64,000 nucleotides of DNA, from positions 2,480,001 to 2,544,000 of the forward strand of contig NBTC02000002.1 of the NCBI GenBank assembly GCA_002082245.2. Direction: 5' to 3'. Position 1 is the stretch's first letter. Every line of letters begins with the position of its first letter. Position numbers and translations under genes: made by a program. Positions 45,749 to 60,399 of the stretch are shown here, one piece after another. Under the pieces are notes generated by a model. The model had not been told where the DNA came from and ran no database searches. It saw only the letters and a list, made by a program, of their open reading frames with translations. The stretch is from Yersinia enterocolitica (GTDB lineage: Bacteria > Pseudomonadota > Gammaproteobacteria > Enterobacterales > Enterobacteriaceae).

Positions 45749-46581
45749 GCCAGAGCCGATGCGCTTTGACAATATTTATGGGCCGTTTTTGAGATATATC
45801 TCGTAGAAGGGGCTATTTTAGTGGTTGTAATAGAAATTAACGTCATGATAAACGGGCTATTTTTCCGCCAGTAATTCCAGCTACTTAAATAAATAATTAA
45901 TTGTCGATTAATTGTCTCATTATTTCCTTCTGCAAGGAATGTCTCATTTTTAGTATGAAAATTGTACGGTCTAAAAATAAACAGCCTGAGCACAAAACCC
46001 GCTGCCGCTGGCGTCTCCTAAGGAAAAACAGCGGTAATCGACGGCAAAACCCACAGCAACACAATAATAACCTTGAGAACAACAAGTGTTACTGGCGCGA
46101 CATTTTACTTCAATTAACCGACGGGGATTAATCTATTTTGAAATAAATTATTGGTGTCTATTTCCGAGTATCACTGAAATATGAATGCCTTCAGACAGAT
46201 AAATCTTAAATTAGCAAAATTGAATGATTTAGTTTTTGTCTCACTCATTATTTTAAATTTGACTGACCTTTGCCGGCCCCCCTCTGCTGATAACGGAGAA
46301 ACACAACTATCTGTTTTTAAAGTAAAACAAGATACCTTACCATTTAAAAAACCACCAAAAGCTCAATTCCTCACAGTACAAAGTATAAAAATCAGCCAAA
46401 TGTTAAAAATAAAAATTTTGAGCTGGTTATATTACAAACAATAGCACTGTAAACTACATTAAAAGCAAAAAAGCAATACAATCACCTGCCATTAAAATGA
46501 TTAGCAATATATAAACCCTGCCAATAATCTCATCAATTGGCGTTTTGGCAGATTTTTCCCCCAAGTAGGGAGTTAATGACA
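45749..46581. other. AT-rich mraZ-alaE intergenic region
   Basis: Over 800 bp of low-GC DNA between divergent mraZ and alaE. It contains a perfect 12-bp palindrome GAGATATATCTC (45791-45802) and two short open frames (45901-46131, basic; 46181-46444) that lack ribosome binding sites and recognisable homology. Such AT-rich DNA is a candidate H-NS target, but no function is shown. Confidence 0.4.
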
Positions 46582-47022
46582 ATGTTTTCAACTGGGTCCC
46601 GTCTGCGTAGTGCCGCAGCCGATACTTTTGCACTGGTAGTGTATTGTTTTGTCATCGGCATGATAATTGAAATCGTGATCTCGGGAATGACCTTCCAGCA
46701 GTCTCTTTCTTCTCGCCTGGTTTCAATACCGGTCAATATCCTTATTGCCTGGCCTTATGGGGTGTATCGGGATGCTTTTATCCGCTTTGCGCGTCATCAT
46801 GCCGGCAAGTATTTTTGGGCAAGGAATCTGGCAGACTTACTGGCCTATGTCAGCTTCCAGTCTCCAGTTTATGCCATAATTTTGTGGTCGGTCGGGGCTG
46901 ATTTAGAGCAAATCACTACAGCGGTTACCAGTAACGCGTTGGTTTCAATGGCGATGGGTGTGGCTTACGGCTATTTCCTGGAATATTGCCGTCGATTGTT
47001 CCGCGTGGCGGGCTATATTTGA
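46582..47022 (+). CDS. alaE: L-alanine exporter AlaE
   Basis: Small inner-membrane exporter of L-alanine. The 146-residue protein has four hydrophobic helices and the family sequences [31 protein letters not shown] and [14 protein letters not shown]. The ATG at 46582 has GGGAG nine nt upstream; an ATG at 46576 is too close. It ends VAGYI, a few residues shorter than E. coli AlaE, exactly where an intergenic repeat begins. In E. coli the gene is elsewhere on the chromosome. Confidence 0.88.
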   Translation: MFSTGSRLRSAAADTFALVVYCFVIGMIIEIVISGMTFQQSLSSRLVSIPVNILIAWPYGVYRDAFIRFARHHAGKYFWARNLADLLAYVSFQSPVYAIILWSVGADLEQITTAVTSNALVSMAMGVAYGYFLEYCRRLFRVAGYI

Positions 47023-47140
47023 ATACCCGCCATCTTTCATGGTGCAGGTGTGTTGGCTGTGCTCACTATTCGGCCCATCCATGGGCCTCACCTCATTGAG
47101 GCCGCTGCTGCCTCCTGCACCATAAAATCTATTGGGTATT
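47022..47140. repeat. Palindromic intergenic repeat after alaE
   Basis: About 119 bp with terminal AATACCC/GGGTATT, an inner perfect 10-bp pair (ATGGTGCAGG/CCTGCACCAT) and smaller palindromes (GGCCCATCCATGGGCC; CCTCATTGAGG). Its first base is the last base of the alaE stop codon. Its right end TCTATTGGGTATT recurs at 53045 and, inverted, at 12051. It may double as a terminator for alaE and for the convergent cra. Confidence 0.7.
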
Positions 47141-47171
47141 AAGCGTCCTAACCGAAATGTTTATTACCCGG

Positions 47172-48176
47172 TTACTTGCGGCTCAAACTGCCACGGCGGA
47201 ACAAGTTGCGGCGAATACGGGTTAAACCCGGTTTCGGTTTATGTGGCTCATCCAGACTGGCTAATACCAGCTCCAGTACGCGCTCGGCAACATCGCGATG
47301 ACGCTGTGCCACCGCCAGTACTGGGCACTCAAGGAAGTCCAGCAGCTCGTTATCACCAAAAGTAGCAATCGCCAGATTACTGGGTAAACGCCCACTTTGC
47401 TTTAAGGTAACATCCATAACGCCCTGTAGTAGCTGGAATGAGGTGGTAAACAACGCCTGTGGCATTGGGTGGGTCTTAAGCCACTGCGCAAACAGCACAC
47501 CGGCAGCTTCGCGCTCGTAGCTATTGGCATACAGGTAATCGACTTTACGTGGATCATCTTTCCACGCCTCACGGAATCCCATCTCACGCAAGAAACTGAC
47601 TGATAGTTCCGGCAGCGCGCCTAAATACAATACAGATTCCGCCGGGAAGGCACGCAGTTCTTGTGCCAACATCAGTGCATCTTCTTGATCCGCGCCGACG
47701 ACGCTAATGAAATGCTCCCGATCTAGCGCCCGATCCAATGCAATTATTGGCAATGGATCATTAGCCCAGCGCTGGTAAAAAGGGTGCTCAGGGGGCAATG
47801 CGGTAGAAACGATAATGGCATCAACCTGACGCTGTAACAGGTGTTCGATACAACGCATCTCGTTATCTGGTTGATCTTCCGAGCAGGCTATCAACAGTTG
47901 ATAACCGCGCTGGCGCGCCTGGCGTTCCAGATAATTTGCAATGCGGGTATAGCTGGTATTCTCAAGATCCGGGATCACCAAACCGATGGAGCGGGTTCTG
48001 CCCGCGCGCAATCCTGCCGCAACAGCATTTGGGTGATAGTTATGTTCCCTGACAACCGCCATAACTTTGTCTACTGTTTTATCGCTGACTCGGTACTGTT
48101 TCGCTTTGCCATTAATGACATAACTGGCCGTTGTACGCGAAACACCCGCAAGACGCGCGATTTCATCCAGTTTCAC
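47172..48176 (-). CDS. cra: Catabolite repressor/activator Cra (FruR)
   Basis: LacI-family global regulator of carbon flow, released from DNA by fructose phosphates. The 334-residue protein (same as E. coli) has the N-terminal helix-turn-helix [20 protein letters not shown] and hinge [16 protein letters not shown], then the periplasmic-binding-like effector domain. It lies downstream of ilvIH on the same strand across about 290 nt in which no other gene was seen. Confidence 0.97.
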   Translation of the reverse strand: MKLDEIARLAGVSRTTASYVINGKAKQYRVSDKTVDKVMAVVREHNYHPNAVAAGLRAGRTRSIGLVIPDLENTSYTRIANYLERQARQRGYQLLIACSEDQPDNEMRCIEHLLQRQVDAIIVSTALPPEHPFYQRWANDPLPIIALDRALDREHFISVVGADQEDALMLAQELRAFPAESVLYLGALPELSVSFLREMGFREAWKDDPRKVDYLYANSYEREAAGVLFAQWLKTHPMPQALFTTSFQLLQGVMDVTLKQSGRLPSNLAIATFGDNELLDFLECPVLAVAQRHRDVAERVLELVLASLDEPHKPKPGLTRIRRNLFRRGSLSRK

Positions 48177-48470
48177 ATTAACCCCTTATAAACCCAATAA
48201 AGTGATGAAAGGCATGATGTCTGCCAGAGCTAAATATCCCAGCATTTCTCAATACGCCAATAAACCGCAGTGTTACAGGCTAAAACACACGATTTATAGA
48301 CATAGTTTAACTACGGATATAGCACAACGTAGATCTAACCGCAGAACTCACTATTGAGCAACCGCTTTAACCGCCCTATAACGCTATCTCGGTTAAAAAA
48401 TAAGAAAAAAAAAGCCCGACACACCTGCCGAGCCTGATTATTGGAGATTAGTCAGTGTTAATAAGTTTCA

Positions 48471-48965
48471 TTAACGCATAATCTTGTCACCACGTGACAC
48501 ACCGACAATGCCTGAGCGGGCAACTTCAACAATTTCTGCCACTTCCCGCACCGCATTGAGGAATGCATCCAGTTTATCACTGGTGCCCGCCAGTTGGACG
48601 GTGTAGAGCGTGGCGGTAACATCCACAATTTGCCCACGGAATATTTCCGCACATCGTTTCACTTCCTCACGCCCGTAACCACTGGCCTGCAACTTTACCA
48701 GCATAATCTCACGTTCAACATGCGAGCCAGAAACCAGCTCACTGACGCGCAGTACATCCACCAATTTATGTAGCTGTTTTTCTATCTGCTCCAGAACTTT
48801 GGCATCACCTACAGTCTGAATCGTCATGCGGGAAAGTGTAGGATCGTCGGTCGGCGCAACCGTTAAACTCTCAATGTTATAACCACGTTGAGAAAACAGG
48901 CCCACCACTCTTGAGAGGGCACCTGATTCGTTTTCCAGTAGAACTGATAAAATCCGGCGGCGCAT
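48471..48965 (-). CDS. ilvH: Acetolactate synthase III small subunit
   Basis: Regulatory subunit of valine-sensitive acetohydroxy acid synthase III. The 164-residue protein has an N-terminal ACT domain ([20 protein letters not shown] and [17 protein letters not shown]) that binds valine, and a C-terminal catalytic-activation domain. It begins 2 nt after ilvI, forming ilvIH. Confidence 0.97.
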   Translation of the reverse strand: MRRRILSVLLENESGALSRVVGLFSQRGYNIESLTVAPTDDPTLSRMTIQTVGDAKVLEQIEKQLHKLVDVLRVSELVSGSHVEREIMLVKLQASGYGREEVKRCAEIFRGQIVDVTATLYTVQLAGTSDKLDAFLNAVREVAEIVEVARSGIVGVSRGDKIMR

Positions 48966-48967
48966 AA

Positions 48968-50695
48968 TTATGTCCTCTCCGTTTTGCTAAGCCACATTTC
49001 GTCCATGCCACCACCACGAATCTGCATCGGGTAAACATGCTCCGTTTCATCAACCGTCACATCTACAAATACCAAACGCTTGGTCTCGGATAATTGTGTC
49101 AGGGCATCAGCCAGTTTGCTTTCCAACTCATCCGGCGTGCGGATGGAAACACCAATATGACCATAGGCTTCAGCCAATTTGACGAAGTCAGGCAGCGAAT
49201 CCATATAAGACTGTGAGTGGCGGCCAGAGTAGATCATATCCTGCCACTGTTTCACCATGCCGAGATAGCGGTTGTTCAGGTTCAGCACGAGCACTGGCAA
49301 GTTATATTGCAGTGCAGTAGATAACTCCTGAATATTCATCTGGATGCTACCATCACCGGTAACGCAAACTACCGTTTCGTCTGGTAACGCCAGTTTAACG
49401 CCAAGCGCTGCCGGCAGGCCAAAGCCCATCGTCCCAAGGCCTCCTGAGTTAATCCAACGGCGTGGTTTATCAAACGGATAATAAAGTGCGGCGAACATCT
49501 GGTGTTGACCGACATCAGAGGTGACATAAGCATCACCGCTGGTGAGGCGATGTAGGGTTTCGATCACTGCCTGCGGCTTGATTTTTCCACTGTCTTTGTT
49601 GTAACTCAGACAATTACGGGCACGCCATTGTTCGATGGATTGCCACCAATCACGTAAACTATCGCAATCTTGTGTGCAATCAATCTGAGACAGCAGCTCC
49701 AGCATCTGTACCAAGACTTGTTTGGCATCACCAACAATCGGAATATCGGCATTTACGGTTTTCGAAATTGAAGTCGGGTCGATATCAATGTGTACCACAG
49801 TGGCATTCGGACAGTATTTCGCCAGATTATTGGTGGTTCGGTCATCAAAGCGCACGCCAACGGCAAAAATCAGATCCGTATTGTGCATCGCCATATTGGC
49901 TTCGAATGTCCCGTGCATCCCCAACATACCCACGCTTTGGCGATGAGTGCCTGGGAAGCTCCCCAGCCCCATCAAAGAGCTGGTCACCGGCAAATTCAGT
50001 TGCTCAGCAAGAGCTAGCAGCTCTTCGTGGCAGGCAGAATTAATCGCCCCACCGCCGACATACATGATGGGTTTTTTAGCCGTCAGAATAGTTTGCAGCG
50101 CGCGTTTAATCTGCCCACGATGGCCTTGTACCGTGGGGTTATAAGAGCGCAAGCTAACCTGATCCGGGTAGGCGTAAGGCATTTTTACCGCAGGGCCAAC
50201 GATATCTTTTGGCAAATCTATAACGACCGGACCTGGGCGGCCAGTCGATGCCAGATAGAAGGCTTTTTTCAGTACCATTGGAATATCTTCAGTGCGCTTC
50301 ACCAGAAAACTGTGTTTCACCACTGGGCGGGAGATCCCCACCATGTCACATTCCTGAAAAGCATCGTAACCTATCAATGAGCTAGGTACCTGACCGGAAA
50401 GCACCACCATCGGTACAGAATCCATATACGCGGTAGCAATACCGGTAATGGCATTGGTCGCCCCAGGGCCGGAAGTGACTAGCACCACGCCAACCTCACC
50501 GGTTGCCCGAGCATAACCATCGGCCATGTGAACCGCGCCTTGTTCATGGCGTACCAGCACGTGATCGATGCCGCCGACCGTATGCAGGGCATCGTAGATA
50601 TCAAGTACGGCCCCGCCGGGATAACCGAATACATGCTTCACGCCCTGGTCGATTAACGACCGGACAACCATCTCGGCTCCTGACAACATCTCCAT
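48968..50695 (-). CDS. ilvI: Acetolactate synthase III large subunit
   Basis: Thiamine-diphosphate catalytic subunit condensing pyruvate with pyruvate or 2-ketobutyrate in branched-chain amino acid synthesis. The 575-residue product has the catalytic Glu region [21 protein letters not shown]-binding features, and the thiamine motif [29 protein letters not shown] in outline. The ATG at 50695 follows GGAGG with 9-nt spacing and matches the E. coli start; an upstream in-frame extension to 50770 is less likely. In E. coli ilvIH is activated by Lrp; no Lrp site was identified here. Confidence 0.96.
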   Translation of the reverse strand: MEMLSGAEMVVRSLIDQGVKHVFGYPGGAVLDIYDALHTVGGIDHVLVRHEQGAVHMADGYARATGEVGVVLVTSGPGATNAITGIATAYMDSVPMVVLSGQVPSSLIGYDAFQECDMVGISRPVVKHSFLVKRTEDIPMVLKKAFYLASTGRPGPVVIDLPKDIVGPAVKMPYAYPDQVSLRSYNPTVQGHRGQIKRALQTILTAKKPIMYVGGGAINSACHEELLALAEQLNLPVTSSLMGLGSFPGTHRQSVGMLGMHGTFEANMAMHNTDLIFAVGVRFDDRTTNNLAKYCPNATVVHIDIDPTSISKTVNADIPIVGDAKQVLVQMLELLSQIDCTQDCDSLRDWWQSIEQWRARNCLSYNKDSGKIKPQAVIETLHRLTSGDAYVTSDVGQHQMFAALYYPFDKPRRWINSGGLGTMGFGLPAALGVKLALPDETVVCVTGDGSIQMNIQELSTALQYNLPVLVLNLNNRYLGMVKQWQDMIYSGRHSQSYMDSLPDFVKLAEAYGHIGVSIRTPDELESKLADALTQLSETKRLVFVDVTVDETEHVYPMQIRGGGMDEMWLSKTERT

Positions 50696-51072
50696 GGGTT
50701 TTGCCTCCAGGCTTTGTTTGCTCATTGGATAACGGGAAGTCATTTCCACGGGATCCTGTAGGAAAGGCACTACGCCCTGATTCCTATATTTATTATTTTT
50801 AACGTAACCAACTTATTAACATAACGTCAGATTTTCTGGCAGGCAAATGGCAATTCGCTGCGCTAAAGACAATTCTGTTGGTCGTGCTCTGTTTTTGCTT
50901 ACATTCCAAACATAAAACACTGCCTGTTAAGGAGTGACCTTCGTTTAAACACCGCCAAGATGACCAATCATAGAACTTAATTAGGCTGATAATTTTTATG
51001 CATCGGAGGAAGAAAAACAGGGGGCGATACCGAGCCAGGTGGCGAAAGTGCTGAACGTTCAGAAAAACAGCG
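50696..51072. other. Upstream region of ilvI
   Basis: About 380 bp holding the ilvI promoter region and the tail end of the AMP-binding gene. A basic 18-codon open frame at 50998 lacks a ribosome binding site and is not credited. No clear Lrp box or repeat was recognised. Confidence 0.35.
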
Positions 51073-51095
51073 GCTGCCTGTTAACAACAGACAGC
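51073..51095 (-). terminator. Hairpin terminator of the acyl-CoA synthetase gene
   Basis: On the minus strand a stem GCTGTCTGTT/AACAGGCAGC with one mismatch and a 3-nt loop is followed shortly by GTTTTTCTG, 20 nt past the stop. Confidence 0.6.
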
Positions 51096-51114
51096 AACGT
51101 AATAACACTATCGA

Positions 51115-52914
51115 TTAATCACGGTACATCGAATCAATTTCATTCTGATAACGCTGGAGAATGATTTTGCGACGCAATTTCATCGTCGGTGTCAGTTCAC
51201 CGGTTTCCATGGTGAATGCCTGTGGTAACAACGTAAAGCGCTTAACCTGCTCGAACATCGCCAACTCTTTTTGCATATCTTTCAGTCTTTGTTCAAACAA
51301 ACCGACAATATGGCTATGGCGTAACAACTCTAACCGGTCATGGTATTTCAGGTTTATCGAACGGGCATACTCTTCAAGTGATTCAAAACAGGGCACAATC
51401 AGCGCTGAGACAAATTTGCGCGTATCGGCAATAATCGCGACCTGCTCAATGAAACGATCCTGACCGAGTGTGCCCTCAATCATTTGCGGCGCAATGTATT
51501 TGCCGCCGGAGGTTTTCATCAAATCTTTCAGCCGTTCGGTGATAAACAAATTACCCTGAGCATCCAACGCCCCGGCATCCCCCGTTTTGAGCCAACCATC
51601 TTCGGTGAACGACTCTGCCGTCTGTTGCGGTTTATTAAAGTAACCACGCATCACAATCGGGCCACGTACCTGAATTTCATTCTCTGCGCCCAAACGCACA
51701 TCAATCCCCGGTAATGGCTTACCGATAGAGCCGAACCGGAAGTCGTGCTCTTCCCAACAAGAGACGGTGGCACAGGTTTCGGTCATGCCATAGCCGTACT
51801 TAATGTTGATACCGATGGACTGGAAAAACAGGATGATATTGTCATCTAACCGAGCACCGGCGGCCGGTAAAAAGCGCACTCTACCCCCCAACACCCCTCG
51901 CAATTTCCTCAACACCAGACGATCCGCCAACTGGTACATCTGTTCGGATAGCAATGATAATGTTTCCCCACGTTGCAGGCTTTGGAATTTGCGCTCACCC
52001 CGACCTACCGCCCAGCGAAACAATAGCCGGCGATGCCATTTTGCCAGAGCAACTTTGTCATTGATGGCACTGAATACCTTCTCGTAAAAACGAGGGACGG
52101 CACACATCACTGTCGGCTTTACTGCCTGCATTGCCGAGCGCACCCAATCAGTGTCGCTGATATAGACATTTTGCGCGCCGGTATGCATTACATAGAAGCT
52201 CCACGCCCGCTCAAACACATGGGATAACGGCAGGAAACTAAGAGAGACATCCTCTGCTGTCAGGGTTAAGCGCTGATCGTGCAAATAAAGCTGGGCTGCC
52301 ATATTACGGTAATCCAGCATCACACCTTTAGGTTCACCCGTGGTACCCGAGGTATAAATCAGTGTGAATAAATCATTTAAGTCGCAACTATCTATACGCG
52401 TAGTGAGTAGGTGCTGTTGGACCGCATCAGGTTGTTGCTCAAAATCAGCTAAGTGTTGGGCATATTCACAACCGCGCAAATCGACTGCGGGGTCTAATAC
52501 AATAATTTGAGCAAGTTGCGGGCACAGCGGCTTTAGTGTTGCAGCAACATCAAATTGTGTCTGTCCACCGACAAATAAAATACGCACATCGGCATCATTG
52601 AGCACATAAGCAGCCTGAGTGCTGGTATTGGTGGCATACAGTGGGACGCTGACGCCACGCAACTGTAAAATAGCTAAATCCGCCAACGACCAAGTCATAC
52701 TGTTGTTGGCAAAAATCCCAATACGCTCCTGAATGGCAACCCCGAGGGATAACAAAGCTGCTGAAATCCGGGTGACATGCGTGTCAACCTGCTGCCAGCT
52801 TAGTTGTTTTTCACCCTCGGGTGACCATTCACGCAAAGCTATCTGGTCAGCACGGTGGCTGATTTGTTGGCGCAGACGGCGCACAAGGTGGTATTGCTCT
52901 AATGTGTGGGTCAT
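51115..52914 (-). CDS. AMP-binding long-chain acyl-CoA synthetase-like enzyme
   Basis: Adenylate-forming enzyme of the long-chain fatty acid:CoA ligase (FAA1/FadD15-like) group, expected to activate fatty acids as acyl-AMP and pass them to CoA. The 599-residue product has the P-loop TLIYTSGTTGEPKGVML, the YGMTETCATVSCWE motif, the hinge TGDAGALDAQGNLFITER and a C-terminal lysine region KTSGGKYIAPQ. It differs from E. coli FadD in length and sequence, so it is a second, not the housekeeping, enzyme. The ATG at 52914 is preferred over a TTG at 52983. Substrate unknown; its position between ilvI and leuO is not explained by function. Confidence 0.85.
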   Translation of the reverse strand: MTHTLEQYHLVRRLRQQISHRADQIALREWSPEGEKQLSWQQVDTHVTRISAALLSLGVAIQERIGIFANNSMTWSLADLAILQLRGVSVPLYATNTSTQAAYVLNDADVRILFVGGQTQFDVAATLKPLCPQLAQIIVLDPAVDLRGCEYAQHLADFEQQPDAVQQHLLTTRIDSCDLNDLFTLIYTSGTTGEPKGVMLDYRNMAAQLYLHDQRLTLTAEDVSLSFLPLSHVFERAWSFYVMHTGAQNVYISDTDWVRSAMQAVKPTVMCAVPRFYEKVFSAINDKVALAKWHRRLLFRWAVGRGERKFQSLQRGETLSLLSEQMYQLADRLVLRKLRGVLGGRVRFLPAAGARLDDNIILFFQSIGINIKYGYGMTETCATVSCWEEHDFRFGSIGKPLPGIDVRLGAENEIQVRGPIVMRGYFNKPQQTAESFTEDGWLKTGDAGALDAQGNLFITERLKDLMKTSGGKYIAPQMIEGTLGQDRFIEQVAIIADTRKFVSALIVPCFESLEEYARSINLKYHDRLELLRHSHIVGLFEQRLKDMQKELAMFEQVKRFTLLPQAFTMETGELTPTMKLRRKIILQRYQNEIDSMYRD

Positions 52915-53009
52915 AACATCGCCGCTCGCTATATACTTGCTGTCTTCCAAGTTGCTACTGTGTGATGGCGGGTGCTCATCCAAATCACATGACGGAGTCC
53001 GTTCATTGG

Positions 53010-53057
53010 GAGCCTTTCATTTACCGCCTTGCTACACCTTGAAATCTATTGGGTATT
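53010..53057. repeat. Fragment of intergenic repeat
   Basis: About 48 bp containing TACCGCCTTGCTACACCTTG and AAATCTATTGGGTATT, which matches (inverted) the left end of the element at 12051 and the right end of the one at 47022. It looks like a truncated copy, upstream of the AMP-binding gene. Confidence 0.5.
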
Positions 53058-53364
53058 GATTATTCATTAAAGTGTACTGTAACTTACCACTAATTGGCAT
53101 TCAGCTTACATGTGTTCACTTTTTTTCGCGCAGTCTACCTGCTCTATTGGCTATGGCAAACAAAATTCAGAGTAGAAGTGTGAGCTGAAATTGACTTTGA
53201 TGAAAAAGAGAGCGTTTAGAACCATAAGAGTGAGGGGTAAACACGGCAATAACGTTGTATTGAACTGACCAATGGCTGGAAACAAAACATGTTTTAATTT
53301 AGTTGTTACCTTTACCTGCCACTGAAAATAATATGATTCCAGCAGCAGGGGTTAACAAAAGTAA
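53058..53364. other. Intergenic region downstream of leuO
   Basis: About 300 bp after leuO and before the repeat fragment at 53010. AT-rich; no gene, terminator with a clear T-run, or repeat was recognised. Confidence 0.3.
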
Positions 53365-54321
53365 TTACTCAGGAGTATCCAATTGGCTGAGTAACTCTTT
53401 CATCCACTGATGGCCTTTATCTCTATCAGTAGATTCGTGCCACGTGAGATAACATGGGCGGCATGTTTCCTTCCAAGGTAAAGAGATAAGTTTCAGATTA
53501 AGTGCTTCACTGTATGTTTGAACAAGCCAGCGAGGAGCAATCGCCACAAAGCAAGTTTGGGATACAATATTAAGCACACTATTCATATCGGTACTTTCAT
53601 ATACAATAGTTTGAGCACTTATCTCTGATTCATAATAATGCTCACTGAAAGAACCTACTTTATCCAATGACACTACCGCGTGTGACTCTGAAAGGAGCTG
53701 TTCTTGCGTAATTGAATTATCAATACGGGGGTGATTTTTTGAGACCGCCAAAACGGACTCATCATTAGATATTGATAAGTAATGGAAGTCTGGGCGCTCA
53801 AACTTGGTATAACCTATCACAAACTCGGTCTCTTGATAACGTAACTGATGCTCAATATTATCATTCAAATAGGATTTGATAATGAGTTGAACATTAGGCG
53901 CTAATTGCTTAACACTTTCTATTATTTGTGCCGTCAATCTAATATCTAACGGGCTACAAATAGATAGATTAAAGATTCGCCCACTTTTTTTGGCTTCAAA
54001 GCCCGCACCGGGTAACTCATTTTGAACTAATTGCAGAGCTTGTCTAACCGGGCCAAACAACTGACGAGCCCTGGCGGTAGGCTGGATACCACGGCCATAA
54101 CGAACAAACAGCTCATCATTAAACATCACTTTCAAGCGAGCGACTGCGTTACTCACCGCAGGCTGGGACATCCCCAGTGACTGGGCTGCACGTGTTACAT
54201 TATGCATTTGCATCACCGCATCAAAAACCGTTAATAAATTGAGATCGACACTTCTTAAGTGAACATCACTACCTTCTTTTTTAGTTACTTGGTCGTCGGC
54301 TACTAAGTTGTGTTCAAGCAT
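53365..54321 (-). CDS. leuO: LysR-family regulator LeuO
   Basis: Global LysR-type regulator that antagonises H-NS silencing. The 318-residue protein has the N-terminal helix-turn-helix ([20 protein letters not shown], then [20 protein letters not shown]) nearly identical to E. coli Leu[21 protein letters not shown], and the more divergent effector domain. The ATG at 54321 follows GGAG; a GTG at 54333 is possible. It is divergent from leuABCD across a long AT-rich region, as in E. coli. Confidence 0.95.
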   Translation of the reverse strand: MLEHNLVADDQVTKKEGSDVHLRSVDLNLLTVFDAVMQMHNVTRAAQSLGMSQPAVSNAVARLKVMFNDELFVRYGRGIQPTARARQLFGPVRQALQLVQNELPGAGFEAKKSGRIFNLSICSPLDIRLTAQIIESVKQLAPNVQLIIKSYLNDNIEHQLRYQETEFVIGYTKFERPDFHYLSISNDESVLAVSKNHPRIDNSITQEQLLSESHAVVSLDKVGSFSEHYYESEISAQTIVYESTDMNSVLNIVSQTCFVAIAPRWLVQTYSEALNLKLISLPWKETCRPCYLTWHESTDRDKGHQWMKELLSQLDTPE

Positions 54322-55173
54322 GCTTAACTCCACTGATCTTTATGCAGATGACATGATTAATAGAAGAATCCTGCTGATACTTTTACATACCTCAAAATAT
54401 CTTTATTCTCTTACTATTAACGATGCCAATGTTCTCATCATTACTCTTGTCAGGTAAAATGAGTCTCATCCTTGTATAAATGCAAAAGTATTAATTCCCT
54501 CCCTACCTTTCAGTCAATAACGCCCATAGATAAGTGCGTGAACAAGATATTCACATAAAGTATCTTATATATGCTCATACAGTAATTTACATCAGGAATA
54601 TCAAACCATCAAATTATAAGCACCAGTAATAAAATCAACAAGATGATCACATCACAAAATGGGATAGTTGACAACTATGCCATTAATAAATAATAAATTC
54701 ATCAATTGAAACTTATTAGTTCTTATTTATTAGTATGAATATATTAAATAGTGGATTAGATCTAACCACACTTAAGTATGAATTCACGCCATATTCATAA
54801 CATCTAAAGCCAATAAATAATAGCATTTATTAGAGTGATGAATATTTATATTCAACAAATATATAATAGGAAGATAATAAGGCTTATTGTGAATTTATAA
54901 TTATGGATTACTCTTACTTACCTCATTCCATCTCTGGGAGACTTAAATATAACGTCCCAAAACTGATGTTCACCTCTCTAGCTAGAGAATTTATGATCCA
55001 AATATCAAAAAAGCACAATAATCCATATTATTAAGACTATGCCAAATAAAACAAAATCATCAGCATCTATTTTTAGATTAAAAATCCTATATTTTTAATT
55101 TTTAGGTTTTTTGTGTCGTTATAAGGAATTGATAACCCGTGCAACCAGTTGAACTGGCCATTTTAAACAAAAG
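54322..55173. other. AT-rich leuO-leuABCD regulatory region
   Basis: About 850 bp of strongly AT-rich DNA with many A/T tracts and short palindromes. It should hold the leuO promoter and sites for H-NS and LeuO, as known in E. coli. No gene is credited here. Confidence 0.5.
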
Positions 55174-55202
55174 TTGACATGACCACAAAATTCACGTATC
55201 AA
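55174..55202 (+). promoter_or_regulatory. leuABCD promoter
   Basis: Consensus -35 TTGACA (55174-55179), 17-nt spacer and -10 TATCAA (55197-55202), 44 nt before the leader peptide start. Confidence 0.75.
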
Positions 55203-55245
55203 TTTAGGCAACGCACTATTTTAACCCATGAGAAACTGAAAAATT

Positions 55246-55329
55246 ATGTTCTACTCAACCCGCCTACTAAGCCTACTACTTAACGCATCTCACTTGCGCG
55301 GTATGTTGGTGGACGGAAATCAGAACTGA
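55246..55329 (+). CDS. leuL: leu operon leader peptide LeuL
   Basis: A 27-residue leader (starting [19 protein letters not shown]) with five leucine codons in a run of six (CTA CTA AGC CTA CTA CTT). The rare CTA codons make ribosome progress depend on leucyl-tRNA, controlling the attenuator 22 nt downstream. NASxLRG and position match E. coli LeuL. Confidence 0.88.
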   Translation: MFYSTRLLSLLLNASHLRGMLVDGNQN

Positions 55330-55351
55330 TTCAGTCATCAAGATTAACAAG

Positions 55352-55378
55352 CCCGCGCAAATGCGCGGGTTTTTTTTT
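55352..55378 (+). terminator. leu operon attenuator terminator
   Basis: A 7-bp perfect GC stem (CCCGCGC/GCGCGGG) with a 4-nt loop followed by nine T, between leuL and leuA. Confidence 0.92.
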
Positions 55379-55418
55379 ACCCGCTAAGCGCAAATGTAAA
55401 CACGACAAGGAACAACCC

Positions 55419-59489
<4,071 letters not shown>

Positions 59490-59503
59490 CCGGAGACACC
59501 ATT

Positions 59504-60106
59504 ATGGCTAAATTTACTCAACACACGGGTTTGGTTGCTCCGTTGGATGCGGCAAACGTCGATACCGACGCGATTATCCCAAAACAATTTTTACAAAAAG
59601 TGACGCGCACTGGCTTTGGCCAACACTTGTTTAACGATTGGCGTTTTCTCGACGACGCAGGCAAAGTGCCAAACCCTGAATTTGTGCTGAACCAACCCCG
59701 CTATCTGGGTGCAACCATTTTGTTAGCGCGTGAGAATTTCGGTTGTGGCTCCTCACGGGAACACGCGCCGTGGGCATTGACCGACTTCGGTTTCAAAGTG
59801 GTTATTGCCCCTAGTTTCGCTGATATATTTTACGGTAACTCGTTTAATAACCAATTATTACCAGTGACCTTAAGCGAAGCAGATATCGATACCTTATTCC
59901 AATTGGTTAACGATAATGAAGGCATCGAGTTTATTGTTGATTTGGAACAGCAAACAGTGAATGCCGGTGGCAATAGTTATTCTTTTGAAATAGACAGCTT
60001 CCGCCGCCATTGTATGATTAATGGTTTGGACAGTATTGGCCTGACGTTGCAGCATGAAAGTAATATTTCTGCATATGAAAAACAGCAACCAGCATTTTTA
60101 CGTTAA
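59504..60106 (+). CDS. leuD: 3-isopropylmalate dehydratase small subunit
   Basis: Swivelling-domain partner of LeuC. The 200-residue product has [15 protein letters not shown], the substrate-binding [15 protein letters not shown] and [17 protein letters not shown]. Last gene of leuABCD, followed by a long hairpin. Confidence 0.97.
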   Translation: MAKFTQHTGLVAPLDAANVDTDAIIPKQFLQKVTRTGFGQHLFNDWRFLDDAGKVPNPEFVLNQPRYLGATILLARENFGCGSSREHAPWALTDFGFKVVIAPSFADIFYGNSFNNQLLPVTLSEADIDTLFQLVNDNEGIEFIVDLEQQTVNAGGNSYSFEIDSFRRHCMINGLDSIGLTLQHESNISAYEKQQPAFLR

Positions 60107-60133
60107 TTTATTTTAAGTTCATTTTGTGAGTAT

Positions 60134-60167
60134 ATTGTTGGTGTCAGGTAAGCCCTGACCCAACAAT
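60134..60167 (+). terminator. Hairpin after leuD
   Basis: A 14-bp stem with one bulged T (ATTGTTGG-t-GTCAGG pairing with CCTGAC-CCAACAAT) and a 5-nt loop, 27 nt after leuD. There is no T-run, so termination is likely but not certain. Confidence 0.6.
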
Positions 60168-60325
60168 TCAAAATAGATAAAAATCCCATTTTAAAACGCA
60201 CCCTTCCTTTTTTCATTATTCACAAAACAAATCCCATATCAATCAATATGTTACATGATATATTCTCAAGTCATTATTTTAACTAGATATTAATTATTCT
60301 GATATTGATTTATTTGATTATATTT

Positions 60326-60341
60326 TGTGCTGGCGGTCACT
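60326..60341. promoter_or_regulatory. CRP site upstream of tnaC
   Basis: TGTGCTGGCGGTCACT fits TGTGA-N6-TCACA with one change in each half. If the -10 is TATGCT (60362-60367), the site centres about 41 nt before the start of transcription, suited to class II activation. The tna operon is catabolite-regulated in E. coli. The promoter assignment is inference. Confidence 0.6.
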
Positions 60342-60399
60342 TTTTATTTTTTCAACCAAGGTATGCTATTATTCACCATCCACAACTAGAGGGCGCCTT

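Noticed and set aside
45901..46131. 76-residue basic open frame
   Set aside because: No ribosome binding site or homology; chance frame in AT-rich DNA.
46181..46444. 87-residue open frame upstream of alaE
   Set aside because: No ribosome binding site, no recognised family, AT-driven composition; kept only as a remark.
48395..48440. Terminator of ilvH with an A/T run and GCCCGAC...GCCGAGC
   Set aside because: The two GC segments do not pair into a proper stem when checked base by base.
50998..51054. Basic 18-codon open frame upstream of ilvI
   Set aside because: No ribosome binding site; short and unsupported.
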